This document shows positions 7,857-16,397 of a stretch of DNA of 33,965 nucleotides, in pieces (the stretch's first letter is position 1; each line of letters opens with the position of its first letter). The notes under the pieces were generated by a model. The model was given only the letters and a program-made list of their open reading frames with translations, ran no database searches and was not told the DNA's origin. Position numbers and translations under genes: made by a program. The DNA comes from an uncultured Lachnospiraceae bacterium (lineage in GTDB: Bacteria; Bacillota; Clostridia; Lachnospirales; Lachnospiraceae), in contig CACXEU010000116.1 in NCBI GenBank assembly GCA_902766735.1, forward strand, positions 1-33,965. Direction: 5' to 3'.

Positions 7857-7881
7857 CTCTGTGAGAAAAATTTATTGGATT

Positions 7882-10800
7882 CTAATCAAACTTCACAATT
7901 TCTCTGTTCCAATCAAAATCAACCTGTTCATATGCCGGATTTACTACCTTCAAAATCTTTTCATAAAGATAGTTATGTCCTGCTCTTGTACTCATCATCT
8001 GTTTCTGATAAAGTACATCACTGATTCTGTAAATTGAGTAGTCATTTACAGAACTGTAAACAATGGAACCATCTGATAGTCTTACATAAGTTCTAGTCTT
8101 ATAGGTTGCTTCAAATTCTCTCTTAGAACCACCATTTGCAAAGAGCATTGTCACTGCAAAGTAATCTCTGTTTACATCCATGTTGCTCAATTTCAATGTT
8201 GCTTCGTTGGAAAGATCATAGTCTCTTACGTAGGTATTGTTTGCGCCAACCTTTATTTCATTGTCTGTCACACCAGTCTGTGCCCCATTCACTTCAGCCA
8301 ATGCATATACAATTCCATGTCCTACGACCTGTTTTCCGTTTAATGTCTTTGGCACGGAACCAATGGTTCTTGCACCACCTAAAGTTGTACTTACCTGATA
8401 GCCTTCTACTTTGACATCACTGCTTACTACAATGTCATTTGGCTGTTCTGTAGTTACTTCTTTCTTTGTGGTAGGTTCTTCCGTCGTTACTTCCTTTGTG
8501 GTTAACTCTGCTGTAGTTGGTTCAGCCGTAGTAGGATCCGGATCTGGATCAATATCATCAGAGTAGTCTCCCGGATCATGATATACGATACCGCCATATG
8601 GAATGGTTAAGTCAATGGTGTACTTATTATTGTTTTCATTGACTTCATTGTATCCATCTGTGTCATCAATCCATGCCGTAATTGTATGATGTCCGGCTGT
8701 TGCGACCCATGTTCCATCGTTTTCACTATTGCCACCATTGGCTGTCAAGGTTGCCATTGCTCTGCTCTGTAATCCTGACTTATATGTATCACACCATGTG
8801 ATTGGAGCCGGATATGGCTGATTGTCTACCTGGAATTGTAATCCAATCTTTTCGCCTGCAGGAATGTTCTGGTCTCCTGCATTTGCGATCAATGCGCTAA
8901 AACGAACCTTATCGCCTACATTGATTGTTTCCTTATCTGTTGTAATCTTTAATACCTGTAAATCAGTTCCACCGGAAACCGGAGTAATCACTGGTTCTCC
9001 TTCGTAAACATTAACATTCTTTGTTCTTGAATTGTCAGTTTCATCTGTTTCATGTAAGTAATCTTTTACATCTGCTTCTGCTCTGAAGGTATGTCCGCCT
9101 GCTGTATCAATGGTACATGTTCCCTTCATAGTCAATGTAACAGATTCTCCCGGTTTTAAACCACCCATATAATCATTATTGACGTAAGCTGCACCATCAT
9201 CCACTACAACACGGGTTGTTAATTTTTGATCCGGAGTGACAGTCACATTGGATGTATTCTTAATTGTCACTCTAAAGGTAATCGGATCCCCTGTTTCCAG
9301 ACGGTTCTGTCCAGACTTATAATCCCAGGAGAGAGCGGTTACCTTAAAGTTTGCACCCTCTATTTTTTCCCATGGATTGTCTGGTGGAAGAATCTGATCT
9401 GCTTCCGGATAATCCGGAACAGTATATGTGAAACCAGAATCCTTGATATCTGCTTCGCTTAAGTTTCCAATTGCACCGGTTTCTGCAAAGTATGGCCAAT
9501 ATCTGTTTTCCTGACCGCTTCCCTTGTATCCATCTGCAGCAATGTTTGCAATATGAAGTCCATTGTAAGCCGTACTGTCTGAGCCCTGTCTGATTGCCAC
9601 ACCGGTATGATTAATGCATGAATAATTAATTGTCTGTCCTGAAAGACCCGCACCATAAATGTATGTATTATTAAACACGGTATTTTGTGGGGAATTTCCA
9701 AACACTCTGATTCCTTCTGCCGGTGAATCGTAAATGTATGTATTATTAAATGTAATATTCTTTGTATCGTCTTTTAAGTCAACCGCTCCAAGATCTTCAT
9801 GCCAGCAATCGTCTGCTGTCCCGCATCGAACAAGAACATTATTGTCAAAGCTTATTCCATAATTATTGTTACTAAATTTATAACCATCAAATGTAGTATT
9901 TAAGTGAATTCCCGCAGACAGGAAGACATCTCTTATATAGTTATTATAAATCTTGTGATTGTCTCCACCATAAATGGCAATTGCCCCGGCTCTCCAAATG
10001 AAATCAATTGTGTTGAAAGCAAAGATATTGTTTGATTCATCCTTTGCATTTTTATAATTGTTATTCCACATTGCCAATCCATCATCACCGTTATTTCGAA
10101 TAGAACAGTTATAAACGGTAGCATTGCTGGTTCCCTGACAGAAGTTTACACCATCAGCCAGGTTGTTTCTGATACGTGAATTATAAATTTTGATTCCGTC
10201 GGAATAATTCATTTCTCCATTATAATCCGCTAACCAGAAACCACATTCGAAATGGTCTTCCCAGATATCATGTACTACAGATCCTTCTGAAAGTACATCC
10301 ATAAAGCATTTATAAACAGCTTCCTGGTTGTATCTGGAACGAAGATTTGAATTCAGGTACATATTACAGAATTCAATGTTCTTACAATATCCGTCTTTGC
10401 TTCCACTGGTTGCCCATCCACAGGAAACACCACCGGAACCACTGTTAGAATTTGTGAACTGGATATTGGTATACCACATTCCTGCACCGGTAATTTTCAT
10501 ATTGGAACCATATAATCTCCACATCTGATTAATATGGAAGGTTCCCTCTGGAATATAAACATCCATATTGTGGCTGTCTGCATATTCTGTTGCTCTATAG
10601 ATTGCATCGTAGTCATCCTGTCCATCATTTGGTATCGCACCATAGGATGTAACATTTACTGAATTTGCCGGTTGCTCAATTGCCTCCGGAACTGTTTCGA
10701 TTTCCAAGAAGTCTACGCCATATTCCATTCCTCCTGCACCGCTGCTCTGAATTCTGATTCGGTCGCCTTCTTTTAACTGTTGATTTAATTTGAAATGTAC

Positions 10801-11418
10801 TTCATCAAATGCGAAACATGGTGTTCCACCATCATTTGTATCGCTTGGATGTCCACTACTGAAATACTGATACATGAAATATGATGTTAAATTAACAGTT
10901 TTCACTTTTGTGTCGTTGACATATACATCAAGGGAGCCGTTTTTTCCCATACCATCTGCTGAATCCGGCATAGTAAAACGCATTGTCACACCATCGCCAA
11001 TGATTGGATTTTGATTTGAGTCCTTTGAATTCTTAGGCTTTACGAGATTCCATTCTACATAAGAACCATTCGTTGGAAGTTTTACATAGGACTGATTTGA
11101 TGCCTGCGTCGCAATATTCGAACGCGCCCAATCGTCTGACTTCACTGTTGTTGCTCCACCACCTAACGTAACCTTGTCTTTGCTTGGTGTTTTTGAATAT
11201 GGGTTTTCTGAATCATACCGGATGTATGGCATCTTTGCACCATACCTGGCATTTTCATTAGTTGGGTCTGTCTGTGGATTTACCGTCCCTGGAATTTCAA
11301 ACTCATCCGCTACGCCCGCTCTTACAGTGTTTTTCGTACCAAAGTCCCCGTACTGACTAGCAACCAACGCAAAAACCAGCGCTGTCGCCACACCTTTTCT
11401 CCATAGCTTCTTTCTCAT
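7882..11418 (-). CDS. Secreted GH87-like alpha-1,3-glucanase
   Basis: The 1178-residue protein has a signal peptide (ends near residue 36), a carbohydrate-binding-like beta-sandwich (about 75-245), a right-handed beta-helix of the pectate-lyase-3 type (about 255-690, opening VTSYGAIPNDGQDDYDAI), two CARDB-like domains (about 690-805 and 815-940), a Thr/Glu/Pro linker (about 958-996) and a C-terminal domain shared with the GH76 neighbour. In the helix, Asp423 (LADGVNF) and Asp446-Asp447 (NNGDDGLAMW) match the spacing of the GH87 catalytic aspartates I recall (1045, 1069, 1070 in Agl-FH1). GH87 enzymes cleave alpha-1,3-glucan or nigeran; the domain order fits too. Without a search, another beta-helix polysaccharidase remains possible. 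AAGGAGAG precedes ATG 11421 and 11418; the second is better spaced. Confidence 0.75.
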   Translation of the reverse strand: MRKKLWRKGVATALVFALVASQYGDFGTKNTVRAGVADEFEIPGTVNPQTDPTNENARYGAKMPYIRYDSENPYSKTPSKDKVTLGGGATTVKSDDWARSNIATQASNQSYVKLPTNGSYVEWNLVKPKNSKDSNQNPIIGDGVTMRFTMPDSADGMGKNGSLDVYVNDTKVKTVNLTSYFMYQYFSSGHPSDTNDGGTPCFAFDEVHFKLNQQLKEGDRIRIQSSGAGGMEYGVDFLEIETVPEAIEQPANSVNVTSYGAIPNDGQDDYDAIYRATEYADSHNMDVYIPEGTFHINQMWRLYGSNMKITGAGMWYTNIQFTNSNSGSGGVSCGWATSGSKDGYCKNIEFCNMYLNSNLRSRYNQEAVYKCFMDVLSEGSVVHDIWEDHFECGFWLADYNGEMNYSDGIKIYNSRIRNNLADGVNFCQGTSNATVYNCSIRNNGDDGLAMWNNNYKNAKDESNNIFAFNTIDFIWRAGAIAIYGGDNHKIYNNYIRDVFLSAGIHLNTTFDGYKFSNNNYGISFDNNVLVRCGTADDCWHEDLGAVDLKDDTKNITFNNTYIYDSPAEGIRVFGNSPQNTVFNNTYIYGAGLSGQTINYSCINHTGVAIRQGSDSTAYNGLHIANIAADGYKGSGQENRYWPYFAETGAIGNLSEADIKDSGFTYTVPDYPEADQILPPDNPWEKIEGANFKVTALSWDYKSGQNRLETGDPITFRVTIKNTSNVTVTPDQKLTTRVVVDDGAAYVNNDYMGGLKPGESVTLTMKGTCTIDTAGGHTFRAEADVKDYLHETDETDNSRTKNVNVYEGEPVITPVSGGTDLQVLKITTDKETINVGDKVRFSALIANAGDQNIPAGEKIGLQFQVDNQPYPAPITWCDTYKSGLQSRAMATLTANGGNSENDGTWVATAGHHTITAWIDDTDGYNEVNENNNKYTIDLTIPYGGIVYHDPGDYSDDIDPDPDPTTAEPTTAELTTKEVTTEEPTTKKEVTTEQPNDIVVSSDVKVEGYQVSTTLGGARTIGSVPKTLNGKQVVGHGIVYALAEVNGAQTGVTDNEIKVGANNTYVRDYDLSNEATLKLSNMDVNRDYFAVTMLFANGGSKREFEATYKTRTYVRLSDGSIVYSSVNDYSIYRISDVLYQKQMMSTRAGHNYLYEKILKVVNPAYEQVDFDWNREIVKFD

Positions 11419-11512
11419 CATTCTCTCCTTACCTTATAAATTTTATAGATTCTCCCAATCTAATAGTAAACGTTTTATTTCTCCGGTCTCTGAAAACTAG
11501 CTTCTACAGTTA

Positions 11513-11534
11513 GTTTAACGTTAAACCTATTTTA
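11513..11534 (-). promoter_or_regulatory. Extended -10 promoter with palindromic operator
   Basis: On the minus strand TGCTAAAAT is an extended -10 box (core 11529-11534). No good -35 is seen at 17 bases. Just downstream, over the expected start, is the perfect palindrome GTTTAACGTTAAAC (11513-11526). A centrally symmetric site with a CG core at +1 resembles LacI-family operators. Inference: a sugar-responsive repressor controls the GH87-like gene. Confidence 0.5.
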
Positions 11535-11616
11535 GCACTATCCACTTTCGAATAAAAAGTGTTAGTTTTTTATTTGGTGCTTGTTTTTTATTTTTTCATC
11601 TTTCCTATTATACAGG

Positions 11617-11657
11617 AAAAATGTTTCATTGCCCATAGCGGCGAAACATTTCTTTTT
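11617..11657. terminator. Bidirectional hairpin with T-runs
   Basis: AAATGTTTC (11619-11627) pairs perfectly with GAAACATTT (11643-11651), with an inner GCC/GGC pair. T-runs follow on both strands (CTTTTTT on plus, TTTTT on minus). It lies between the 64-bp array and the GH87 promoter and would stop transcription arriving from either side. The rest of 11422-11790 is AT-rich non-coding DNA with no ORF that I credit. Confidence 0.55.
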
Positions 11658-11790
11658 TCAAAATTTTTTAATTTTATTTTATATTAATGGTCTTTTATGC
11701 GGTACTTTATAGATTTTCGTAGGGTAATCCAAACAGTTTGCAGGGGCTGGAAGCGTGTCATCCCCTGTGTTTTCGAGATTTTTCATTTTC

Positions 11791-12500
11791 CAGGGTACAC
11801 TTGCAAGTTTCCCACTTCTTAAGCGTACCCTATTTTTTCAAAATTCTCATTTTCCGGGGTACACCTGCAACTTCATTTTTGATTTGCTGTACCCTGTTTT
11901 TTGAGATTTTTCATTTTCCGGGGTACACTTACAACTTCATTTTTGATTTGCTGTACCCTGTTTTTTGAGATTTTTCATTTTCTGGGGTACACTTGCAAGT
12001 TTCCCACTTCTTAAGCGTACCCTATTTTTTCAAAATTTTCATTTTCCGGGGTACACTTGCAAGTTTCTCACTTCTTGAGCGTACCCTATTTTTTCATAAT
12101 TCTCATTTTCCGGGGTACACTCGCAACTTTCGCCTTCCGAAAACGTACCCTATTTTTTCATAATTCTCATTTTTCGGGGTACACTTGCAAGTTTCCCACT
12201 TCTTAAGCGTACCCTATTTTTCCAAAATTTTCATTTTCCGGGGTACACTTGCAAGTTTCCCACTTCTTGAGCGTACCCTATTTTTTCATAATTCTCATTT
12301 TTCGGGGTACACTTGCAAATTTCCCACTTCTTAAGCGTACCCTATTTTTTCATAATTCTCATTTTCCGGGGTACACTTGCAAGTTTCCCACTTCTTAAGC
12401 GTACCCTATTTTTTCATAATTCTCATTTTCCGGGGTACACTTGCAAGTTTCTCACTTCTTGAGCGTACCCTACATCCACCACTTTTTGATTTCATAGGGT
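11791..12500. repeat. 64-bp tandem array with palindromic arms
   Basis: Eleven full units start at 11791, 11855, 11919, 11983, 12047, 12111, 12175, 12239, 12303, 12367 and 12431, every one exactly 64 bases long. A degenerate twelfth begins at 12495. Each unit reads GGGGTACAC, a 23-base loop, then CGTACCC and a T-rich spacer ending CATTTTC. GGGTAC and GTACCC are reverse complements, so each unit can fold, and GTACCC can also pair with the GGGTAC of the next unit. The loop is usually TTGCAAGTTTCCCACTTCTT, but units 2, 3 and 6 carry different loops of the same length while keeping the arms. A more decayed version may lie at 11722-11790. The array fills most of the 1.17-kb gap between the two glycosidase genes and encodes no convincing protein. 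Confidence 0.95.
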
Positions 12501-12552
12501 ACACCTCCGCAAAACAACCTGCAACAACGCTCGAAAACAACATCAACTACCA

Positions 12553-12580
12553 TAAAAAACACCCTGCCGTTTCGGCAGGG
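12553..12580 (-). terminator. Terminator after the GH76 gene
   Basis: CCCTGCC and GGCAGGG form a perfect GC-rich stem around GAAAC on the minus strand, followed by TGTTTTTT. It lies 17 bases after the GH76 stop, between that gene and the 64-bp array. Confidence 0.9.
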
Positions 12581-12596
12581 CGTACATTTCATCATT

Positions 12597-15500
12597 TTAT
12601 TTTACCAAAGTATTTTCCATTGGGAATGGTACTGCCTTGTAACTTGGATTTACGACCTTTAAGATGTTGTAATACAAGTAGTCATGACTATCTGGTCTGC
12701 TCGTCAACTTATTCTGATAAACATAGTCTGCAATTTTGTATATAGAATAGTTTGAAGCCTCTCCATAAATAACAGTTCCGTCAGAAAGAACCACATAAGT
12801 ACATACCATATAGTTTGCATTATATGCTACGCTGTTTTTCTTCCCGAACTTCATAGTACACATAATAGTCTTTTCTGTTCCGTTTCCAGCAGTATTTGTG
12901 AAGTCTTCCAGAGACTGGATTTCATAGGATTTCACATAGGTATTACTGCTTCCTAATTTCAGATCAGAAGCAGAAATGCCTGTAGCTGCACCATTAACTT
13001 CTGCCAAGCCGAAAATAAATCCATATTTTTCTGCTTTCTTTCCATTATATGTATTTGCAATTTTTCCGATTACTCTGGTACCTTCATATGTGGTGCTAAT
13101 CTGGTAACCTGAAAGCTCCGGCTTTGGTCCCTGATATACTGTGGTTGGCTCTTCTGTTGTAGTTGGAGCCTGAGTAGTTGGTTCCACATAAGTTTCCGTA
13201 CTGAAAGTGAATTCCTTTAAGTTACAAACGTAAGCCTTATTTCCGGTAGTCACAAACTTCAGATAAATATCATGCTTTCCGGTAATCGGTGTAGTTAAGT
13301 TTGCTTTCTTTATTCCATACGCTCCCCAATTGTTTCCTGTGTTTGGTAAGTCGATGGAGCCCACCGGTGTTCCATTCATATTATCTACATAAATTTCCAC
13401 CTTACCCTGTGCATAGCCGGAATCACTGGCGTAATTCAATTCCAATGAAACCGCTCTACGATTTCCGAAGTCTGCTGACTTAAACATGATCCAGTTTCCG
13501 TTCATGACACCACCAATATTGGTTGGATTTCCGTTTGCATCTTTATCAATTACCACACCACTATGGTCATCATATGCCGCAGCTTTGATGGTGCTAAATC
13601 CATCTAATGAATATTCATTAAACTGGAAGTAGTCAAAGTTACAAACATAAGTTGTAGACGCCTTAAATACGGTGTAAACTTTATGCTTTCCTGTTACACG
13701 ACGGGTAGTGTTTACTGTCTGTTCTTTCCAATTAGACCATCCTCCGGTGCTGTCGATGGATGCTGTAGCAATTGTTTCGCCATCCTTGGAATCCAATTTA
13801 AACTCAATAGTTCCCGGAGTAGATTCATTAATTCTAGAATACTTAAATTTCACAGAAGATGCTCCAACATTTCCGAAGTCCACATTATAGTAACCGGTAT
13901 AGAAGCCATTCATAACACCACCTAAGCTTCTGCCTCCGGAAGTTCCTGAAGAATTTTCTGCAATCAATCCTCTGGTATAATCCATATCTTCTGCTTCGAT
14001 AACACTATATGCATTTCTGTCAATGCTATCTTTATAGGTTGGCATATTGGCTGCCACACAAACTGCATTGTATCCTGCGAACTCATCCCAATCTGCATTT
14101 TCAGAAGTTTTCCTCTGCCATGAACACTGCTGAATGTCTGCTGAGTTTCTATTCATCCATGCAATGATGGCATTCTTTTTAAAGAAATCCAGATAGTCGT
14201 TTTTGTCACGCTCTAAGATGTACATTCTCATATAACGAACAAGAATTCCTCGGAATCCGGAAAGATCTCCGGAGTTTGTGTTTTCTTCTTTTAAGATGCG
14301 GTTGTAGCACAAATGATTCATTGTGTAGTTTACAATATTGTCCGCATCAGTAGCGTACTTCTGATCTCCATAATGATTGTAAAGCATTACTGCCCCACCA
14401 AGATAAGTTCCCTGGTTGTAGGTAGAACACCAACCATTTGCTACTGAACCATCTTCATTGATACAGTCCCTTACATATCCAGCATCATTTCCATCTGCTA
14501 CGTAAAGGTTCGAATTTCTTTGTGCTTCATAAATTCTCTTTGCTTTTTCCCAGTATCCATTGTCCCCTGTGGCAATGGCGAGATGGCATGCACAGACAAT
14601 CGCCGGTCCGTTAATACATCCATTGGACGAATGGTTTCTTCCATTTTCTTCACACCAACGAAGAACACCGGTCTGAACTCCATTTACCGTAAAGGTAGAT
14701 GCTCTGTTGTACATTAAATCAAAATTGTTTTTGGCAATTTCCAAATATTTAGAATCGCCAAACATCATATATGCTCGACAAGCTGCAAGAGCTGCCCATG
14801 TAATATCATCATTGTAAGCATTGCCTGCCCAGTTTTCACTGTTTCTGGCAATGAAGTCTCTCCAGGTTCCTTCAAACATTTCTCTATAAGAAGGATTTCC
14901 TGTCAATTCATATCCGTCAAGCATTGCTTCCATCACTTCTGCAACACTCCAAAATCCCCAACCTAAGCTGTTGTTTCCTGTATTATTGTTATGCTTAAAG
15001 TATTTATTTCTAAATGCAGAAAGCATTGTGTTTGCCATGCTTTCCGTAAAGGCTGTATCCGTACGGTTTGTTGTGTTGATTCTCCAAATCTGTCTCGTGT
15101 TTTCGCCGTTCTTAGTATTAAGAGCCACCTGTGCTCCATCAGAAGAATCATTGTCTGCCTGCTTTACTTCTGCATAAAGTTCTTCTCCGCCACTAGTCTT
15201 TCTAGATGAGACAATGTAGTAACATCCTGCATAATTTCCGGAGTTGATTCTTACTAACTTCCACTTATAGTCATTGGAATTATCATATCCGTTAAAATCA
15301 CAGTTGCTTCCAGTGGTGATTCCACAGATTTTCATGCTCTTTCCGGAATAGGAGTTGGTCATGGAATAATATTCTCCACGTTCTGTCAAGGTCCATCTCG
15401 CCAGGTCACTCATGGCATTGGTATTCCATACCACTGCATTTGCCCAGAATGTGGACATGTCCGTCTGGGTCAATGCCTTTCCGTTGTACACATTGACAAT

Positions 15501-15626
15501 GGTGTAAAGCCCATTGTTGCTAATTCCCTCTGTTGCTGCCTGCGCTTGTTTTTCTTCCCCACTCATTACCGGAATCATGGTAATTACCATGGCCATTACC
15601 AGTATCATAGATAGTAGCTTTTTCAC
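12597..15626 (-). CDS. Secreted GH76 alpha-1,6-mannanase, multimodular
   Basis: This 1009-residue protein starts with a signal peptide (cleavage after AQA, about residue 30). A ricin-like beta-trefoil (about 35-185, TIVNVYNGKAL and repeats ending RW or IW) is followed by an alpha/alpha barrel (about 190-530) with the GH76 catalytic pair Asp273-Asp274 (YNDDITWAALA) and NQGTYLGG. Two CBM6-like modules follow (about 540-670, starting VIEAEDMD, and about 675-810), then a Thr/Glu/Pro linker and the C-terminal domain shared with the GH87-like protein. GH76 enzymes are endo-alpha-1,6-mannanases acting on fungal mannan backbones. The start is GTG with GGAGG nine bases upstream. It has its own promoter and terminator. 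Family call strong; substrate inferred. Confidence 0.88.
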   Translation of the reverse strand: MKKLLSMILVMAMVITMIPVMSGEEKQAQAATEGISNNGLYTIVNVYNGKALTQTDMSTFWANAVVWNTNAMSDLARWTLTERGEYYSMTNSYSGKSMKICGITTGSNCDFNGYDNSNDYKWKLVRINSGNYAGCYYIVSSRKTSGGEELYAEVKQADNDSSDGAQVALNTKNGENTRQIWRINTTNRTDTAFTESMANTMLSAFRNKYFKHNNNTGNNSLGWGFWSVAEVMEAMLDGYELTGNPSYREMFEGTWRDFIARNSENWAGNAYNDDITWAALAACRAYMMFGDSKYLEIAKNNFDLMYNRASTFTVNGVQTGVLRWCEENGRNHSSNGCINGPAIVCACHLAIATGDNGYWEKAKRIYEAQRNSNLYVADGNDAGYVRDCINEDGSVANGWCSTYNQGTYLGGAVMLYNHYGDQKYATDADNIVNYTMNHLCYNRILKEENTNSGDLSGFRGILVRYMRMYILERDKNDYLDFFKKNAIIAWMNRNSADIQQCSWQRKTSENADWDEFAGYNAVCVAANMPTYKDSIDRNAYSVIEAEDMDYTRGLIAENSSGTSGGRSLGGVMNGFYTGYYNVDFGNVGASSVKFKYSRINESTPGTIEFKLDSKDGETIATASIDSTGGWSNWKEQTVNTTRRVTGKHKVYTVFKASTTYVCNFDYFQFNEYSLDGFSTIKAAAYDDHSGVVIDKDANGNPTNIGGVMNGNWIMFKSADFGNRRAVSLELNYASDSGYAQGKVEIYVDNMNGTPVGSIDLPNTGNNWGAYGIKKANLTTPITGKHDIYLKFVTTGNKAYVCNLKEFTFSTETYVEPTTQAPTTTEEPTTVYQGPKPELSGYQISTTYEGTRVIGKIANTYNGKKAEKYGFIFGLAEVNGAATGISASDLKLGSSNTYVKSYEIQSLEDFTNTAGNGTEKTIMCTMKFGKKNSVAYNANYMVCTYVVLSDGTVIYGEASNYSIYKIADYVYQNKLTSRPDSHDYLYYNILKVVNPSYKAVPFPMENTLVK

Positions 15627-15669
15627 TTTAATAATCCTCCACTTTTTCTCTCAAATTTGCGCTATTTCC

Positions 15670-15698
15670 ATTATAGAAATTCGGAAAAAATGACGCAA
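15670..15698 (-). promoter_or_regulatory. Promoter of the GH76 gene
   Basis: On the minus strand TTGCGT (15693-15698) is followed after 17 bases by a perfect TATAAT (15670-15675), about 44 bases before the GTG start. No operator-like palindrome is obvious beside it. Confidence 0.8.
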
Positions 15699-15746
15699 TA
15701 TTTCTGAAAAATGAAGGACTTAATGTAAAATATGAGCACCTTAATT

Positions 15747-16006
15747 TCAATTTACTGAAGACATGGCTGGTGAATATTCATCCCTCTCTAATTCAGGAAC
15801 GGTTTCAACTCCTTTTAATGATGCTTTTCTACAAGACGATGCACCACCTCTATCTATAGTTAATGTATCTGGTTGCCCATCTTTATAGCCTCCTGTATAT
15901 TGGGAGTCGAATTTCAAAAGCTGACTCAACAGCAAATAGGAACTATTCTGTAAGAAATGACGATTTTGGGAATCGTATACTCGTTCTCCTGCACTCCAGA
16001 GATTCT
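15747..16006 (-). pseudogene. Orphan RHS tip with truncated NucA/NucB nuclease
   Basis: The frame opens with NLWSAGERVYDSQNRHFL, identical in DNA to the end of the RHS core (56 bp), preceded by an in-frame TAA, so it has no start of its own. The sequence then changes to a tip containing DTLTIDRGGASSCRKASLKG and ERDEYSPAM, matching the central block of secreted DNases NucA/NucB (TIDRxGAxxRRxxSLKG, DRDEWPMAM in Bacillus, from memory), including the acidic DE. The protein stops five residues later, so the GG and NRGAGSWVG part of the nuclease is missing, and it is not expected to be active. It lies downstream of the current immunity gene and abuts the GH76 promoter region. No immunity gene for this tip is present. 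It is best read as a displaced older toxin tip. Confidence 0.8.
15951..16006 (-). repeat. 56-bp direct repeat, copy 2
   Basis: Identical over 56 bases to 17430-17485, in the same orientation and the same reading frame. It encodes the RHS core end around VYDSQNRHFL. The two copies bracket the present toxin tip and immunity gene. Confidence 0.95.
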
Positions 16007-16031
16007 TCTCTGATTAATATCCTAATTTATT

Positions 16032-16388
16032 CTATAAATCACAATCATCATATTGAGCCAACACATATGCCTTATAATATTCATCTAGAAATTTATCCGG
16101 AAGTCTAAGACGACAATAATCATCAATGATTTGTAAGCTCTCTTTTATCGACTCTTCATCACTGTTTAGTGAACATCTCTTTCCTAAAAATTCAGTAACA
16201 GTATATTTTCTTTCTCCAAAACAAATTCCTGCTCCAAACCGACCATACCTATCATTCAAATCACATTTTAGAAAAAAAGAGTCATACAATATTCCTCCCA
16301 CCTCACTATTCTGCGGATTTAGATATCGCATTTTAATTTTATACCCATAATACTCTTCAACTAAATTATATAATTCATCTACACTCAT
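16032..16388 (-). CDS. Candidate immunity protein for the RHS toxin tip
   Basis: A 118-residue, acidic, soluble protein with no signal peptide or membrane segment. It begins nine bases after the RHS stop; AGGAGG, partly formed by the RHS TAG stop, lies five bases before the ATG. Small ORFs directly behind an RHS or CDI toxin tip are normally the cognate immunity proteins that protect the producer. I do not recognise its family. The role is inferred from position, size and charge. Together with the tip it fills the segment bracketed by the 56-bp repeats, so it probably arrived with the tip. Confidence 0.65.
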   Translation of the reverse strand: MSVDELYNLVEEYYGYKIKMRYLNPQNSEVGGILYDSFFLKCDLNDRYGRFGAGICFGERKYTVTEFLGKRCSLNSDEESIKESLQIIDDYCRLRLPDKFLDEYYKAYVLAQYDDCDL

Positions 16389-16397
16389 AAAGACCTC

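Noticed and set aside
11791..12500. The regular array as a CRISPR
   Set aside because: The period is an exact 64 bases, but the segments between the arms are mostly the same sequence rather than unique spacers, and no cas genes are present.
11738..12745. Plus-strand ORFs with the repeated peptide FFEIFHFPGYTY or VSHFLSVPYFF
   Set aside because: They are translations of the 64-bp repeat. 64 is not a multiple of three, so the frame shifts between units, and there is no start signal.
15747..15935. A free-standing 62-residue gene starting at 15935
   Set aside because: Its start would be a TTG or CTG without a binding site. The frame continues upstream into RHS core sequence, so it is the tail of an orphan tip.
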